Part shown: positions 1 through 6,496 of the stretch, in pieces | Position numbering within the stretch: position 1 is the first letter of the stretch | How the letters are laid out: every line of letters starts with the position of its first letter | From: an uncultured Collinsella sp. | GTDB lineage: Bacteria > Actinomycetota > Coriobacteriia > Coriobacteriales > Coriobacteriaceae | Assembly (NCBI GenBank): GCA_902462065.1 | Contig: CABQAK010000034.1 | Span: forward strand, 1-25,339 | Reading direction: 5' to 3' | Length of the DNA stretch: 25,339 nt | Notes under the pieces: generated by a model | What the model saw: the letters and a program-made list of their open reading frames with translations, nothing else | Told to the model about the DNA's origin: nothing | Database searches by the model: none | Program-made: the position numbers and the translations under genes

Positions 1-18
1 CGTAGCGGGTGGTTTAAA

Positions 19-39
19 GCTGGCCGCTGCGCGGCCAGC
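19..39. terminator. Short perfect hairpin near left edge
   Basis: Two 9-nt arms (GCTGGCCGC and GCGGCCAGC) form a perfect stem around a 3-nt loop. On the minus strand it is followed by TTTAAA, so it could be a second, weaker terminator for serS or one for a gene outside the window. It lacks a real T-run, so the role is uncertain. Confidence 0.35.
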
Positions 40-52
40 AGACTAAAGTCTT

Positions 53-87
53 GAAACAAAGGCGGCGGAGCCCCATGGCCCCGCCGC
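53..87 (-). terminator. Rho-independent terminator of serS
   Basis: On the minus strand a GCGGCGG/CCGCCGC stem lies about 30 nt after the serS stop and is followed by CTTTGTTTCAAG. The same 13-nt trailing sequence (GTCTTGAAACAAA on the plus strand) also follows the metG terminator. Confidence 0.7.
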
Positions 88-115
88 TCATCATGCGATA
101 TGTTTGCAAGAGACC

Positions 116-1399
116 TTACGCCTCGGGCTCGATCTTCTCGAGGCCGCCCATGTAGGGACGCAGAACCTCGGGGATCGTGATGGTGCCGTCGGCGTTCTGG
201 TAGTTCTCCAGAATGGCAGCCATGGTACGACCAGCCGGCAGGCCGGAACCGTTAAGGGTGTGCAGGTAGCGCGAGCCCTTGAAGTTCTCGGGGTCGCGAT
301 ACTTGATGTTGGCGCGGCGGGCCTGGAAGTCGCCGCAGTTGGAGCAGGAGCTGATCTCCTTGTAGGCGTTGTAGCTCGGCAGCCAGACCTCGACGTCGTA
401 GGTCTGACGGGCAGAGAAGCCCAAGTCGCCGGTGCACAGGCTAATCACGCGATACGGAAGGCCCAGCTGCTGCAGCAGGTACTCGGCCTCGGCGGTCATG
501 CTCTCGAGCTCCTCGTCGGACTCCTCCGGCTTAGCGAACTTGACCATCTCGACCTTGTCGAACTCGTGCTGACGGATGATGCCGCGGGTGTCGCGACCGG
601 CGGAACCGGCCTCCTCGCGGAAGCAGGGGGTGAAGGCGGTGTAGCGGCGCGGCAGGGTGTCGGCGTCGAGGACCTCGCCGGCGTGCAGGTTGGTGAGCAC
701 GACCTCGGCGGTGGGGATCAGGAAGTTGTCGCCCGAGACGTGATAGGCGTCGTCCTCGAACTTGGGCAGCTGGCCCGTGCCGAACATGGTCTGACGCTTG
801 ACGACGATAGGCGGCCACCACTCCTTAAAACCACGGCTGGTGTGCGTATCGAGGAAGAAGTTGATGAGGGCGCGCTCCAGGCGGGCGCCGGCACCACCGA
901 GAACGGTGAAGCGGCTGCCGGAGAGCTTGTTGCCGCGCTCGAAGTCGAGGATGTCCAGATCGGTGCCCAGATCCCAGTGCGGCTTAAAGTCGAAGTCGAA
1001 CTCGCGCGGGGTGCCCCAACGACGGCGCTCAATGTTCTCGTCCTCGTCCTTGCCGTACGGCGTGGCATCGCAAGGAATGTTGGGCAGGTGAGCCATGAAG
1101 TCGTACTGCTCCTGCTCGAGGGCGGTACGACGCTCGGCCAGACCGTCAATCTTCTCGTTGACGGCGCGCACGGCCTCCTTGGCGGCCTCGGCCTCGTCCT
1201 TCTTGCCCTCCTTCATCAGGGCGCCGATCTTCTTGGACTCGGCATTGCGCGTAGCCTGGAGCTCCTCGACCTCGGTGATGACGGCACGACGCTCGTCGTC
1301 GAGCTCAAAGAACTTCTCGCGATCCCAAGACGTCTGGCGGTTAGCCATGGCGACATCGATGGCATCGGGGTTCTCGCGAACAAACTTGATATCAAGCAT
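116..1399 (-). CDS. serS: Seryl-tRNA synthetase
   Basis: Cytoplasmic class II aminoacyl-tRNA synthetase that charges tRNA-Ser with serine. The 427-residue product has the expected layout: an N-terminal coiled-coil arm (charged, heptad-like stretch over roughly residues 28-105) that grips the long variable arm of tRNA-Ser, then the catalytic core. The motif 2 region reads FREEAGSAGRDTRG and is followed by IIRQHEFDKVEM. The motif 3 region ends in NGSGLPAGRTMAAILEN. The reading frame extends 27 nt further upstream, but the ATG at 1399 is preceded by GGAGG at good spacing and begins MLDIKFVRENPD, the normal family start. It is transcribed alone, divergently from the small membrane protein gene, and ends at a terminator at 53-87. 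No T-box-like leader fits in the short upstream gap. Confidence 0.97.
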   Translation of the reverse strand: MLDIKFVRENPDAIDVAMANRQTSWDREKFFELDDERRAVITEVEELQATRNAESKKIGALMKEGKKDEAEAAKEAVRAVNEKIDGLAERRTALEQEQYDFMAHLPNIPCDATPYGKDEDENIERRRWGTPREFDFDFKPHWDLGTDLDILDFERGNKLSGSRFTVLGGAGARLERALINFFLDTHTSRGFKEWWPPIVVKRQTMFGTGQLPKFEDDAYHVSGDNFLIPTAEVVLTNLHAGEVLDADTLPRRYTAFTPCFREEAGSAGRDTRGIIRQHEFDKVEMVKFAKPEESDEELESMTAEAEYLLQQLGLPYRVISLCTGDLGFSARQTYDVEVWLPSYNAYKEISSCSNCGDFQARRANIKYRDPENFKGSRYLHTLNGSGLPAGRTMAAILENYQNADGTITIPEVLRPYMGGLEKIEPEA

Positions 1400-1431
1400 T
1401 AGATCCTCCGGCGATATACATTCCATTTAGG

Positions 1432-1486
1432 TTGCAACCTTGTACATGTATGGGCAAGTATATACTTATGAGCGTTTACGACCCAA
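1432..1486. promoter_or_regulatory. Candidate overlapping divergent promoters (serS / small membrane protein)
   Basis: A 12-bp palindrome AAGTATATACTT (1456-1467) lies between the divergent genes and supplies a TATACT hexamer in both directions. Leftwards, TTGGGT (minus, 1481-1486) sits 17 nt upstream of TATACT (1458-1463). Rightwards, TTGTAC (1440-1445) sits 15 nt upstream of TATACT (1461-1466), which is short. Promoters are inferred from hexamers only. Because the -10 elements overlap, the two promoters could not be occupied together. Confidence 0.35.
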
Positions 1487-1510
1487 CTCAACTACGCAAG
1501 AAGGCACCCA

Positions 1511-1684
1511 ATGGACGCAGTTTTTTCCTTTTTGTTTGGCACCCGCACCGGTTTTGCCATCCTTTTCGCCGGCGGCATCCTGTTATTTGCGATTCTTGCC
1601 TTTGTAATGGAGAAGCGTACCCATAAGATGTACGTCGACCGCGGACCCAAGTCCGAGGATGAGGAAGACAGCTTCTGGGACTAA
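1511..1684 (+). CDS. Small single-pass membrane protein, function unknown
   Basis: A 57-residue protein beginning MDAVFSFLFGTRTGFAILFA and the only recognised gene on the plus strand. A hydrophobic segment spans roughly residues 14-32. A basic stretch (MEKRTHKM) and a strongly acidic tail (KSEDEEDSFWD) follow, suggesting a cytoplasmic C-terminus. AGAAGG lies 7 nt before the ATG. An overlapping frame from 1468 has a start but encodes a low-complexity Phe/His/Arg-rich peptide and was set aside. The gene ends 50 nt before a strong terminator and converges on proC. I do not recognise the family; its protein-like composition, ribosome binding site and terminator support a real gene. Confidence 0.72.
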   Translation: MDAVFSFLFGTRTGFAILFAGGILLFAILAFVMEKRTHKMYVDRGPKSEDEEDSFWD

Positions 1685-1737
1685 CCTGCCAAAAAGAGAC
1701 AGGTTTATTTTGGTCGGTTTTATCTGGGCAAACGTAA

Positions 1738-1778
1738 GCGCCCCGCAACTGGAATTGAGCCAGTTGCGGGGCGCTTTT
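1738..1778 (+). terminator. Strong terminator of the small membrane protein gene
   Basis: A perfect 15-bp stem (1738-1752 with 1760-1774) closes a 7-nt loop and is followed by TTTT on the plus strand. It may also stop residual minus-strand transcripts from proC, although the T-tract favours the plus direction. Confidence 0.8.
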
Positions 1779-1812
1779 CGCACATACGACAAAACCGCAG
1801 GAAAAACCTGCC

Positions 1813-1842
1813 AAAATAAACCTGTCCCTAAATGACAGGTTT
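1813..1842 (-). terminator. Terminator of proC overlapping its stop codon
   Basis: On the minus strand AAACCTGTC and GACAGGTTT form a perfect 9-bp stem with a 7-nt loop, followed by ATTTTGG. The stem starts within the last base of the proC stop codon region. The T-tract is short, so termination may be modest. Confidence 0.55.
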
Positions 1843-2612
1843 TACTGGAGAGTTGCGTCGATTGCCTTGACCAGGGCACTGCGCATGCCGGCATCCTCGA
1901 GCGCGATGACGCCCTTGATGGTGGCGCCACCGGGCGAGCATACGGCATCCTTCATCGCCGCAGGATGCTGACCAGTTGCAAGCTGCAGCTTTGCCGTACC
2001 CAGCACCATCTGGCTCACAATGCGATAGGCATCGGCACGCGGGATACCGTGCTTGACCGCTGCATCGCCCAGGGCCTCGATTGCCATGGCGACAAATGCC
2101 GGAGCGCAACCACCCACCGTGCCGCCCACAAACAGCAGGCTCGTATCGAGCTCGACCACCGCACCGATCTTGCCAAGCAGATCAAGCACCACGGCGCTCT
2201 GCTCATCACTAAGCGTGGAAGCCTTCTCGCAAGCGATGACGCCCTCGCCCACCGAAACCGGTGTGTTGGGCACCGTCGAGATATGCGCGACGCCCGGCAG
2301 GACCTGCTCCCACTTGGCACTGTCCCAGGTCCAAGCAACCGACAGAACGACCTTTTTGGCAAGAACATCCTTGAGCGGGGCGAATATCTTCTCGATCATA
2401 TACGGTTTGACCGCAGCGACCACGATATCGGATGCGGCGACAACCTCGGCGGCATCGTGGCAGGCGACCATGCCGCGCGCCTCGCAGCGCTCAACCAGTG
2501 CGTCGTAGCGACCCGCGCAGGCGCACATGTCGCTCGCAGCTACACCGGCAGCGATCCAGCCATCGGCCATAGCGCTCGCCATATTGCCAAAACCGACAAA
2601 CCCAATCTTCAT
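1842..2612 (-). CDS. proC: Pyrroline-5-carboxylate reductase
   Basis: Catalyses the last step of proline synthesis, reducing 1-pyrroline-5-carboxylate with NAD(P)H in the cytoplasm. The 256-residue product opens with the Rossmann motif IGFVGFGNMASAMADG and has the family's AVKPYM segment. It also carries VPNTPVSVGEG and the C-terminal dimerisation and active-site signature from GGCAPAFVAMAIEALGDAA to PGGATIKGVIALE. GAGAGG lies 10-11 nt before the ATG, a slightly long spacing. It lies 73 nt downstream of rlmH on the same strand and may share its transcript. No other proline gene is in the window. At 256 residues it is slightly shorter than the usual 265-280 but keeps both domains. Confidence 0.95.
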   Translation of the reverse strand: MKIGFVGFGNMASAMADGWIAAGVAASDMCACAGRYDALVERCEARGMVACHDAAEVVAASDIVVAAVKPYMIEKIFAPLKDVLAKKVVLSVAWTWDSAKWEQVLPGVAHISTVPNTPVSVGEGVIACEKASTLSDEQSAVVLDLLGKIGAVVELDTSLLFVGGTVGGCAPAFVAMAIEALGDAAVKHGIPRADAYRIVSQMVLGTAKLQLATGQHPAAMKDAVCSPGGATIKGVIALEDAGMRSALVKAIDATLQ

Positions 2613-2685
2613 ATCTCATAGTCCTCTCAGACACGCTCTTCAAAACGAAAGGTATTGTCCCACGCCATTGTTTCGTATTGCCGAC

Positions 2686-3156
2686 CTATTTGTGATACGG
2701 CTCGCCACGGCTGATCTTGCAGGCGCGATAGATTTGCTCCAGCAGCACCACGCGCGCCAAGTTATGCGGCAAGGTAATGCGTCCAAAGCTGAGCATCTCG
2801 TCGGCTCGTGCGCGCACGTCATCGCTCACGCCGTCCGATCCGCCGATTACAAAGGCGATGTCGCTGTTACCACGCAGCATAAGATCATCGAGCCGCGCCG
2901 AAAACTCCTCGCTCGAGCGCTCTTTGCCCTCAATGGCCAGCAAGATCACATGCGCTCGAGGCGGCAGGGCTGCAAGAATCGCCGCCCCCTCCTTGTCGCG
3001 CGCGGCATCCACGCCGCCCGCCTTAGCCGGGTCGATATCGGCCATCTCGCGGATATCCACCTTGGCATAGGCACCTAAGCGCTTGGTGTACTCAGCGCAC
3101 GCGTCCTTCCAAAAGCGCTCCTTGAGCTTACCGACGCAAACGACGGTGTATTTCAC
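2686..3156 (-). CDS. rlmH: 23S rRNA (pseudouridine1915-N3)-methyltransferase RlmH
   Basis: SPOUT-class methyltransferase that methylates pseudouridine 1915 in helix 69 of 23S rRNA on assembled ribosomes, using S-adenosylmethionine. The 156-residue product has the canonical length and ends. It begins KYTVVCVGKLKERFW, carries the knot region AFVIGGSDGVSDDVRARAD, and finishes with LPHNLARVVLLEQIYRA followed by a GEPYHK tail. The start is GTG at 3156, supported by AAGGAG about 9 nt upstream. That ribosome binding site lies inside the stop region of the SPFH gene 6 nt away, so the two genes are probably co-transcribed and coupled. Confidence 0.96.
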   Translation of the reverse strand: MKYTVVCVGKLKERFWKDACAEYTKRLGAYAKVDIREMADIDPAKAGGVDAARDKEGAAILAALPPRAHVILLAIEGKERSSEEFSARLDDLMLRGNSDIAFVIGGSDGVSDDVRARADEMLSFGRITLPHNLARVVLLEQIYRACKISRGEPYHK

Positions 3157-3162
3157 GCGCGC

Positions 3163-4101
3163 CTACTCCTTCGAACCGTTTTGAACTTTGCCGGCGGTCA
3201 GCATCTGCTCGAACATCGAGGCCGACTGCGAGAAATCGCTCGGCAGCACGACCGTCGAAGTTTTACCCGTGCGAGCGAACTCCGTCATCATCTCGGACCA
3301 CTGCGTAAACATGAACAGTTGGTTGGCCTCGTCGTTGCCGACGCCCGTCTCCTGGATGATCTCGAGTGAATCTTTGATGCCCAGCGCGATGGCCTTGCGC
3401 TGGTTGGCGATGCCCTCGCCCGCCTTTTCCATAGCCTCGGCCTCGGCGGTCGCCTCGGTGACGCGCTTGATACGGTCTGCCTCGGCGAGCTCCTGTGCCG
3501 CAGCGCGCTTGCGCTGGGCGGCGTTGATGTCGTTCATGGAGTTCTCGACCTCGGTCGGCAGTGCGATTTTGGTGATGAGCGTCGACACGAGGGTGAAGCC
3601 GTAGGCGGCCATCTGCTCGGAAACGGTAGCGTTGACATCCTTGGCGATGTCATCCTTCTTGGCAAAGACCTCATCGAGTGTGTAGACGGGAATCGAAGAG
3701 CGTAGGGCGTCGGTGATGAAGTCACGCATCTGGTCGACGGGCTCCTGCAGCATGTAGTAGCTCTTGTAGATGCCCGAATCCGCCGGGCCAGCACCCATGT
3801 CATAGCTCACGTGATATTGAGCCGAGACCTCGAGGCCGATGGTCACGTTGTCCTGGGTCTTAACGTCGATGCCAAAACCGTTTTTCATGGTGCGCAGACT
3901 CACCGTGGCGGCTTTGCGGTCAATCACGGGCACCTTCATGTGGAAGCCCGCGTTGACGATGCGGTTAAACTTGCCCAGACGTTCGATAATCACGGCATGC
4001 TGTTGTTCAACGACATAGCAGGCGTTGGGAAGCAGCAGCAACAGAATGATGATGGGAAGCAGAAGGCTGGTAAGGGCAGCGATGATACCGGACAACAGCA
4101 T
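3163..4101 (-). CDS. SPFH / band 7 (stomatin-prohibitin) membrane protein
   Basis: A 312-residue membrane-anchored SPFH protein of the paraslipin/QmcA/HflK-like group. Such proteins oligomerise at the membrane and are linked to lipid microdomains and membrane protein quality control. An N-terminal hydrophobic anchor (roughly residues 4-27, rich in Leu and Ile) is followed by the SPFH domain: VEQQHAVIIERLGKFNR, then FHMKVPVIDRK, then VKTQDNVTIGLEVSAQYHV. An Ala/Glu-rich coiled coil (about 195-245) precedes a C-terminal segment. The frame is open 21 nt further, but AGAGGAG just before the ATG at 4101 fixes the start. It precedes rlmH by 6 nt. No NfeD-type partner protease lies beside it. The exact substrate is unknown. 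Confidence 0.9.
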   Translation of the reverse strand: MLLSGIIAALTSLLLPIIILLLLLPNACYVVEQQHAVIIERLGKFNRIVNAGFHMKVPVIDRKAATVSLRTMKNGFGIDVKTQDNVTIGLEVSAQYHVSYDMGAGPADSGIYKSYYMLQEPVDQMRDFITDALRSSIPVYTLDEVFAKKDDIAKDVNATVSEQMAAYGFTLVSTLITKIALPTEVENSMNDINAAQRKRAAAQELAEADRIKRVTEATAEAEAMEKAGEGIANQRKAIALGIKDSLEIIQETGVGNDEANQLFMFTQWSEMMTEFARTGKTSTVVLPSDFSQSASMFEQMLTAGKVQNGSKE

Positions 4102-4178
4102 GGTCTCTCCTCTGATAGGCACACGTTGGCATTAGGATACCCGCACGAAGCAGCTGTGTGACACCAACAAGAGGACCC

Positions 4179-4397
4179 GTGGTCAAAAAAGGCCAAATAT
4201 GAGTACTGTTACCAGTTTAGTAACAGCGTATTTGGGTCAAAATCGCCTCGTTGAACCCGAGGTCTATCGAAATTACTTCATTTTGTCTCAAGGTTGAGCC
4301 AAATTAGCGTACATCTGTTGCGCAAAATGAGCAAAAATAGCTTCATGAAATGTCTCTATTTTCATGTCAGTACTCATATTTGCCACTTTTTGACCAC
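4179..4397. mobile_element. Putative MITE-like element, 219 bp with 30-bp terminal inverted repeats
   Basis: The 30 bases at 4179-4208 and the reverse complement of 4368-4397 agree at 27 positions. Both begin GTGGTCAAAAA and end AAATATGAGTACTG. The interior holds two small hairpins (4206-4226, CTGTTAC/GTAACAG; 4246-4262, CCTCG/CGAGG) and no credible gene. The region is more AT-rich than its neighbours. No target-site duplication is obvious. It could instead be a folded RNA or a dispersed genus-specific repeat. The gene-free stretch 4102-4488 otherwise shows only the tRNA-Leu terminator. Confidence 0.55.
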
Positions 4398-4452
4398 AGG
4401 GACATCTACCGCGCGAAATCGATATGTCAAATCTGCCAAAACGGCCCATAAC

Positions 4453-4477
4453 AAAAAAGCTCCCATTGCTGGGAGCT
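4453..4477 (-). terminator. Terminator of tRNA-Leu
   Basis: On the minus strand AGCTCCCA and TGGGAGCT form a perfect 8-bp stem with a GCAA tetraloop, followed by TTTTT. It lies 11 nt past the tRNA 3' end. Confidence 0.9.
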
Positions 4478-4488
4478 CTTTCAATCAA

Positions 4489-4575
4489 TGGTGCGGGCGA
4501 AAGGACTTGAACCTTCATGGGGTTGCCCCCATACGGACCTGAACCGTACGCGTCTGCCAATTCCGCCACGCCCGC
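4489..4575 (-). tRNA. tRNA-Leu (anticodon CAG)
   Basis: The minus strand folds as a class II tRNA. The acceptor GCGGGCG pairs with CGCCCGC. The anticodon arm is TACGG / CCGTA around loop TTCAGGT, giving CAG (reads CUG). The long variable arm TGGGGGCAACCCCA is typical of Leu. The T-arm is AAGG-TTCAAGT-CCTT, and CCA is encoded at 4489-4491. The gene lies 43 nt after the tatD stop on the same strand and ahead of its own terminator, so it may be partly co-transcribed with rsmA-tatD. Confidence 0.96.
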
Positions 4576-4618
4576 GTGCAGGAATTAGAATAACGGAGCG
4601 CCACCACGAACGCAAGAA

Positions 4619-5536
4619 CTATTTTTGAAAAAGTTTGCAGGCATTCTCCCAAGCGGCTTGCGCGATTGTTTCGGCGTCCTCACCAGTGCGATCGACACGG
4701 TCGTTAACCAGCGCGTTTGCCGTAATGGAGATCATTGCGGGCTCGCATTCAAGACCGCGGATGGGCTCCGGAGCCATATACGGGCAATCCGTCTCGAACA
4801 AAATTCGATCGAGTGGGGTTGCCGCAAATGCCTCGCGCACGTCGTCGTTGCGCTTGAAGGTGGCCGCACCACCATAGGCGATATAGCAGCCCAGCTCCAC
4901 AAAGCGCTCCATCGTGGCGCGGTCCTCGCCAAAGCAGTGCAGCACACAACCGGCCTGGGGCACGCCCACCTCACGAAGCACGTTGTAGGCGTCCACGTGC
5001 GAGGTGCGCTCCTGGTCCGTGTCCTCGTGACGCAGATGCAGCTCCACCGGCACGTTACGGCACACGGCAAGCTCGAGCTGGCGCGCCATGCAGTCAATCT
5101 GCACGTTATGGGGTGCCGGCGCGATATCGTCGTCATAGTCCATGTGGTAGTCCAGGCCGATTTCGCCAATACCGGCGCATAAGGGATCATCGAGTGCGGC
5201 AACGACCTGTGCGTGAACGTCGTCGGCATAGTCCGGCGCGCCATACGGATGCACGCCGGCAAGATACTTGATCTGCGGGATATCCTGCATCGGCAGAATC
5301 TCGCGCGTCAGCCAGTCGCTATAGTCCGTCACGCTGCGTTTATCAGCGATGGGGTCGAACATCGTCACCAACAGGTCGACGCCCGCCGCCTTGGCACGCA
5401 CGAGCGTCTCAGGCACATCCTTGCCCCAGAACGAAAGCAGATGCGCATGCGTGTCGGCAAGCGGTGCCAAGGGCACGGGACAAGCAACCGTCTTCTTTTT
5501 CTTGGTAAACGTCACACGTTCGGCATTAGGCATCAT
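4619..5536 (-). CDS. tatD: TatD-family metal-dependent hydrolase (DNase-like)
   Basis: A 305-residue TIM-barrel hydrolase of the amidohydrolase superfamily; relatives act as 3'-5' exonucleases or D-aminoacyl-tRNA deacylases using two metal ions. The metal ligands are visible: DTHAHL near residues 28-33, the glutamate in GIGEIGLDYH, LHLRHE, the histidine in LHCFGED, and the aspartate in FETDCPYMAPEP. A Lys-rich N-terminal extension (TKKKKTV) precedes the barrel. Two consecutive ATGs (5536, 5533) follow AGGAG; the first has 7-nt spacing. The start overlaps the 3' end of rsmA by 11 nt. A TatD gene next to rsmA/ksgA is a common Gram-positive arrangement, often with metG, as here. Confidence 0.93.
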   Translation of the reverse strand: MMPNAERVTFTKKKKTVACPVPLAPLADTHAHLLSFWGKDVPETLVRAKAAGVDLLVTMFDPIADKRSVTDYSDWLTREILPMQDIPQIKYLAGVHPYGAPDYADDVHAQVVAALDDPLCAGIGEIGLDYHMDYDDDIAPAPHNVQIDCMARQLELAVCRNVPVELHLRHEDTDQERTSHVDAYNVLREVGVPQAGCVLHCFGEDRATMERFVELGCYIAYGGAATFKRNDDVREAFAATPLDRILFETDCPYMAPEPIRGLECEPAMISITANALVNDRVDRTGEDAETIAQAAWENACKLFQK

Positions 5537-6386
5537 GGATTAGCTCCTGGGCCAGACGGACAAAGTCAGCAACATCAAGCGTCTCGGCGCGCGTGGTGGG
5601 TGCAATACCGCAAGCCTCAAAGGCAGCATCGAGCACGTCCTTGGCAAAGCCGTTGGCGCTCATGGAATTGCGGATGGTCTTGCGACGCTGAGCAAATGCA
5701 GCATCAATCACGCGGGCCACAAATTCGCGATCGAACCCCTCGGGCACCACGCCGTCAACACGGTCGATACGCACGACGGCCGAGTCCACGTGCGGCGCCG
5801 GCATAAAGCAACGCGGCGGCACCTCAAAGCGACCCGTCACCTGCGCGTACAGGCCGAGTTTTGCCGTGTAGCCGCCATAGGTCTTGTTACCGGGCGTTGC
5901 GGCAATGCGATCGGCAACCTCCTTTTGCACCATGACGACGGCACGCTTGAGCGCCGGCATCGTCTGGAAGAACTGAAGGATGATCGTCGCCGCCACGTTG
6001 TAGGGCAGATTCGCGACAAACACCGTCGGCGTACCGCCCGCAACCTGCTCAATCTGCTCCGGGCCCACCTTGAGCGCATCGCCCATGATAAAGCGGAAGT
6101 TGGCATAGTCGGCGGCGTGGGCGTCAAGCACCGGCTCAAGCTCGGGATCGGCCTCGATCGACGTAACGCACGCCGCCTCCTGCAGCAACGCAAGTGTCAA
6201 CGTGCCGCAACCCGGACCCACCTCGAGTACGCGCTCGTCACCTGCAAGCTCGGCAAGCTCGCAGATACGCTCGATCACATGATTGTCGATTAGAAAGTTC
6301 TGGCCCAGGCGATGCTTAGTCGCAAGGCCAAACTCCTCTAGCAGCTCCCTGGTGGCCGTGGGGTTTGCCAAAGGCGAAGTTGTCAT
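5526..6386 (-). CDS. rsmA: 16S rRNA (adenine1518/1519-N6,N6)-dimethyltransferase
   Basis: RsmA (KsgA) dimethylates A1518 and A1519 in helix 45 of 16S rRNA during late 30S assembly; loss often gives kasugamycin resistance. The 286-residue product carries HRLGQNFLID at the N-terminus, SAM-binding VLEVGPGCGTLTLAL, the acidic SIEADPEL strand end and the target-adenine motif NLPYNVA. The C-terminal helical domain has the AFAQRRKTIRNSM segment. The ATG at 6386 follows AAGGAGG at about 6 nt. It lies downstream of metG beyond a terminator, with only about 35 nt between the hairpin and the ATG. Expression therefore probably depends on read-through or on a promoter upstream of that hairpin. tatD overlaps its 3' end. 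Confidence 0.97.
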   Translation of the reverse strand: MTTSPLANPTATRELLEEFGLATKHRLGQNFLIDNHVIERICELAELAGDERVLEVGPGCGTLTLALLQEAACVTSIEADPELEPVLDAHAADYANFRFIMGDALKVGPEQIEQVAGGTPTVFVANLPYNVAATIILQFFQTMPALKRAVVMVQKEVADRIAATPGNKTYGGYTAKLGLYAQVTGRFEVPPRCFMPAPHVDSAVVRIDRVDGVVPEGFDREFVARVIDAAFAQRRKTIRNSMSANGFAKDVLDAAFEACGIAPTTRAETLDVADFVRLAQELIHDA

Positions 6387-6415
6387 GGTTGCCTCCTTAG
6401 CATGATGGCGGCGTC

Positions 6416-6454
6416 TTGAAACAAAAGGGCATGGACCGTGGCGGCCATGCCCTT
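6416..6454 (-). terminator. Terminator between metG and rsmA
   Basis: On the minus strand AAGGGCATGG and CCATGCCCTT form a perfect 10-bp stem around a 10-nt loop, followed by TTGTTTCAAG. It begins about 43 nt after the metG stop and leaves almost no room for a separate rsmA promoter after it. Confidence 0.8.
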
Positions 6455-6496
6455 ACAGCTAAACAGCAAATTGCCGATATGGCGCTCGCGCGGTCT

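Larger units (their letters stand above)
1684..1846. repeat. Nested inverted and direct repeats between convergent genes
   Basis: GACAGGTTTATTTTGG (1698-1713) and its exact reverse complement (1811-1826) flank the central terminator hairpin. Each side also carries ACCTGCCAAAA in direct orientation (1684-1694 and 1806-1816). The arms form small hairpins of their own: AACCTG/CAGGTT on the left and AAACCTGTC/GACAGGTTT on the right. The arrangement is symmetrical about the terminator and may derive from a dispersed short repeat. Confidence 0.6.

Noticed and set aside
104..1402. Long plus-strand open frame opposite serS
   Set aside because: Antisense shadow of a clear seryl-tRNA synthetase; low-complexity Leu/Gly/Val-rich composition typical of high-GC antisense frames.
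1400..1510. T-box leader for serS
   Set aside because: The candidate start site leaves about 50 nt of leader and no specifier stem or T-box consensus is visible.
4288..4569. 93-codon minus-strand frame beginning MAELADAYGSGPYGG
   Set aside because: This is the tRNA-Leu gene read as protein, continuing through its terminator into the inverted-repeat element.
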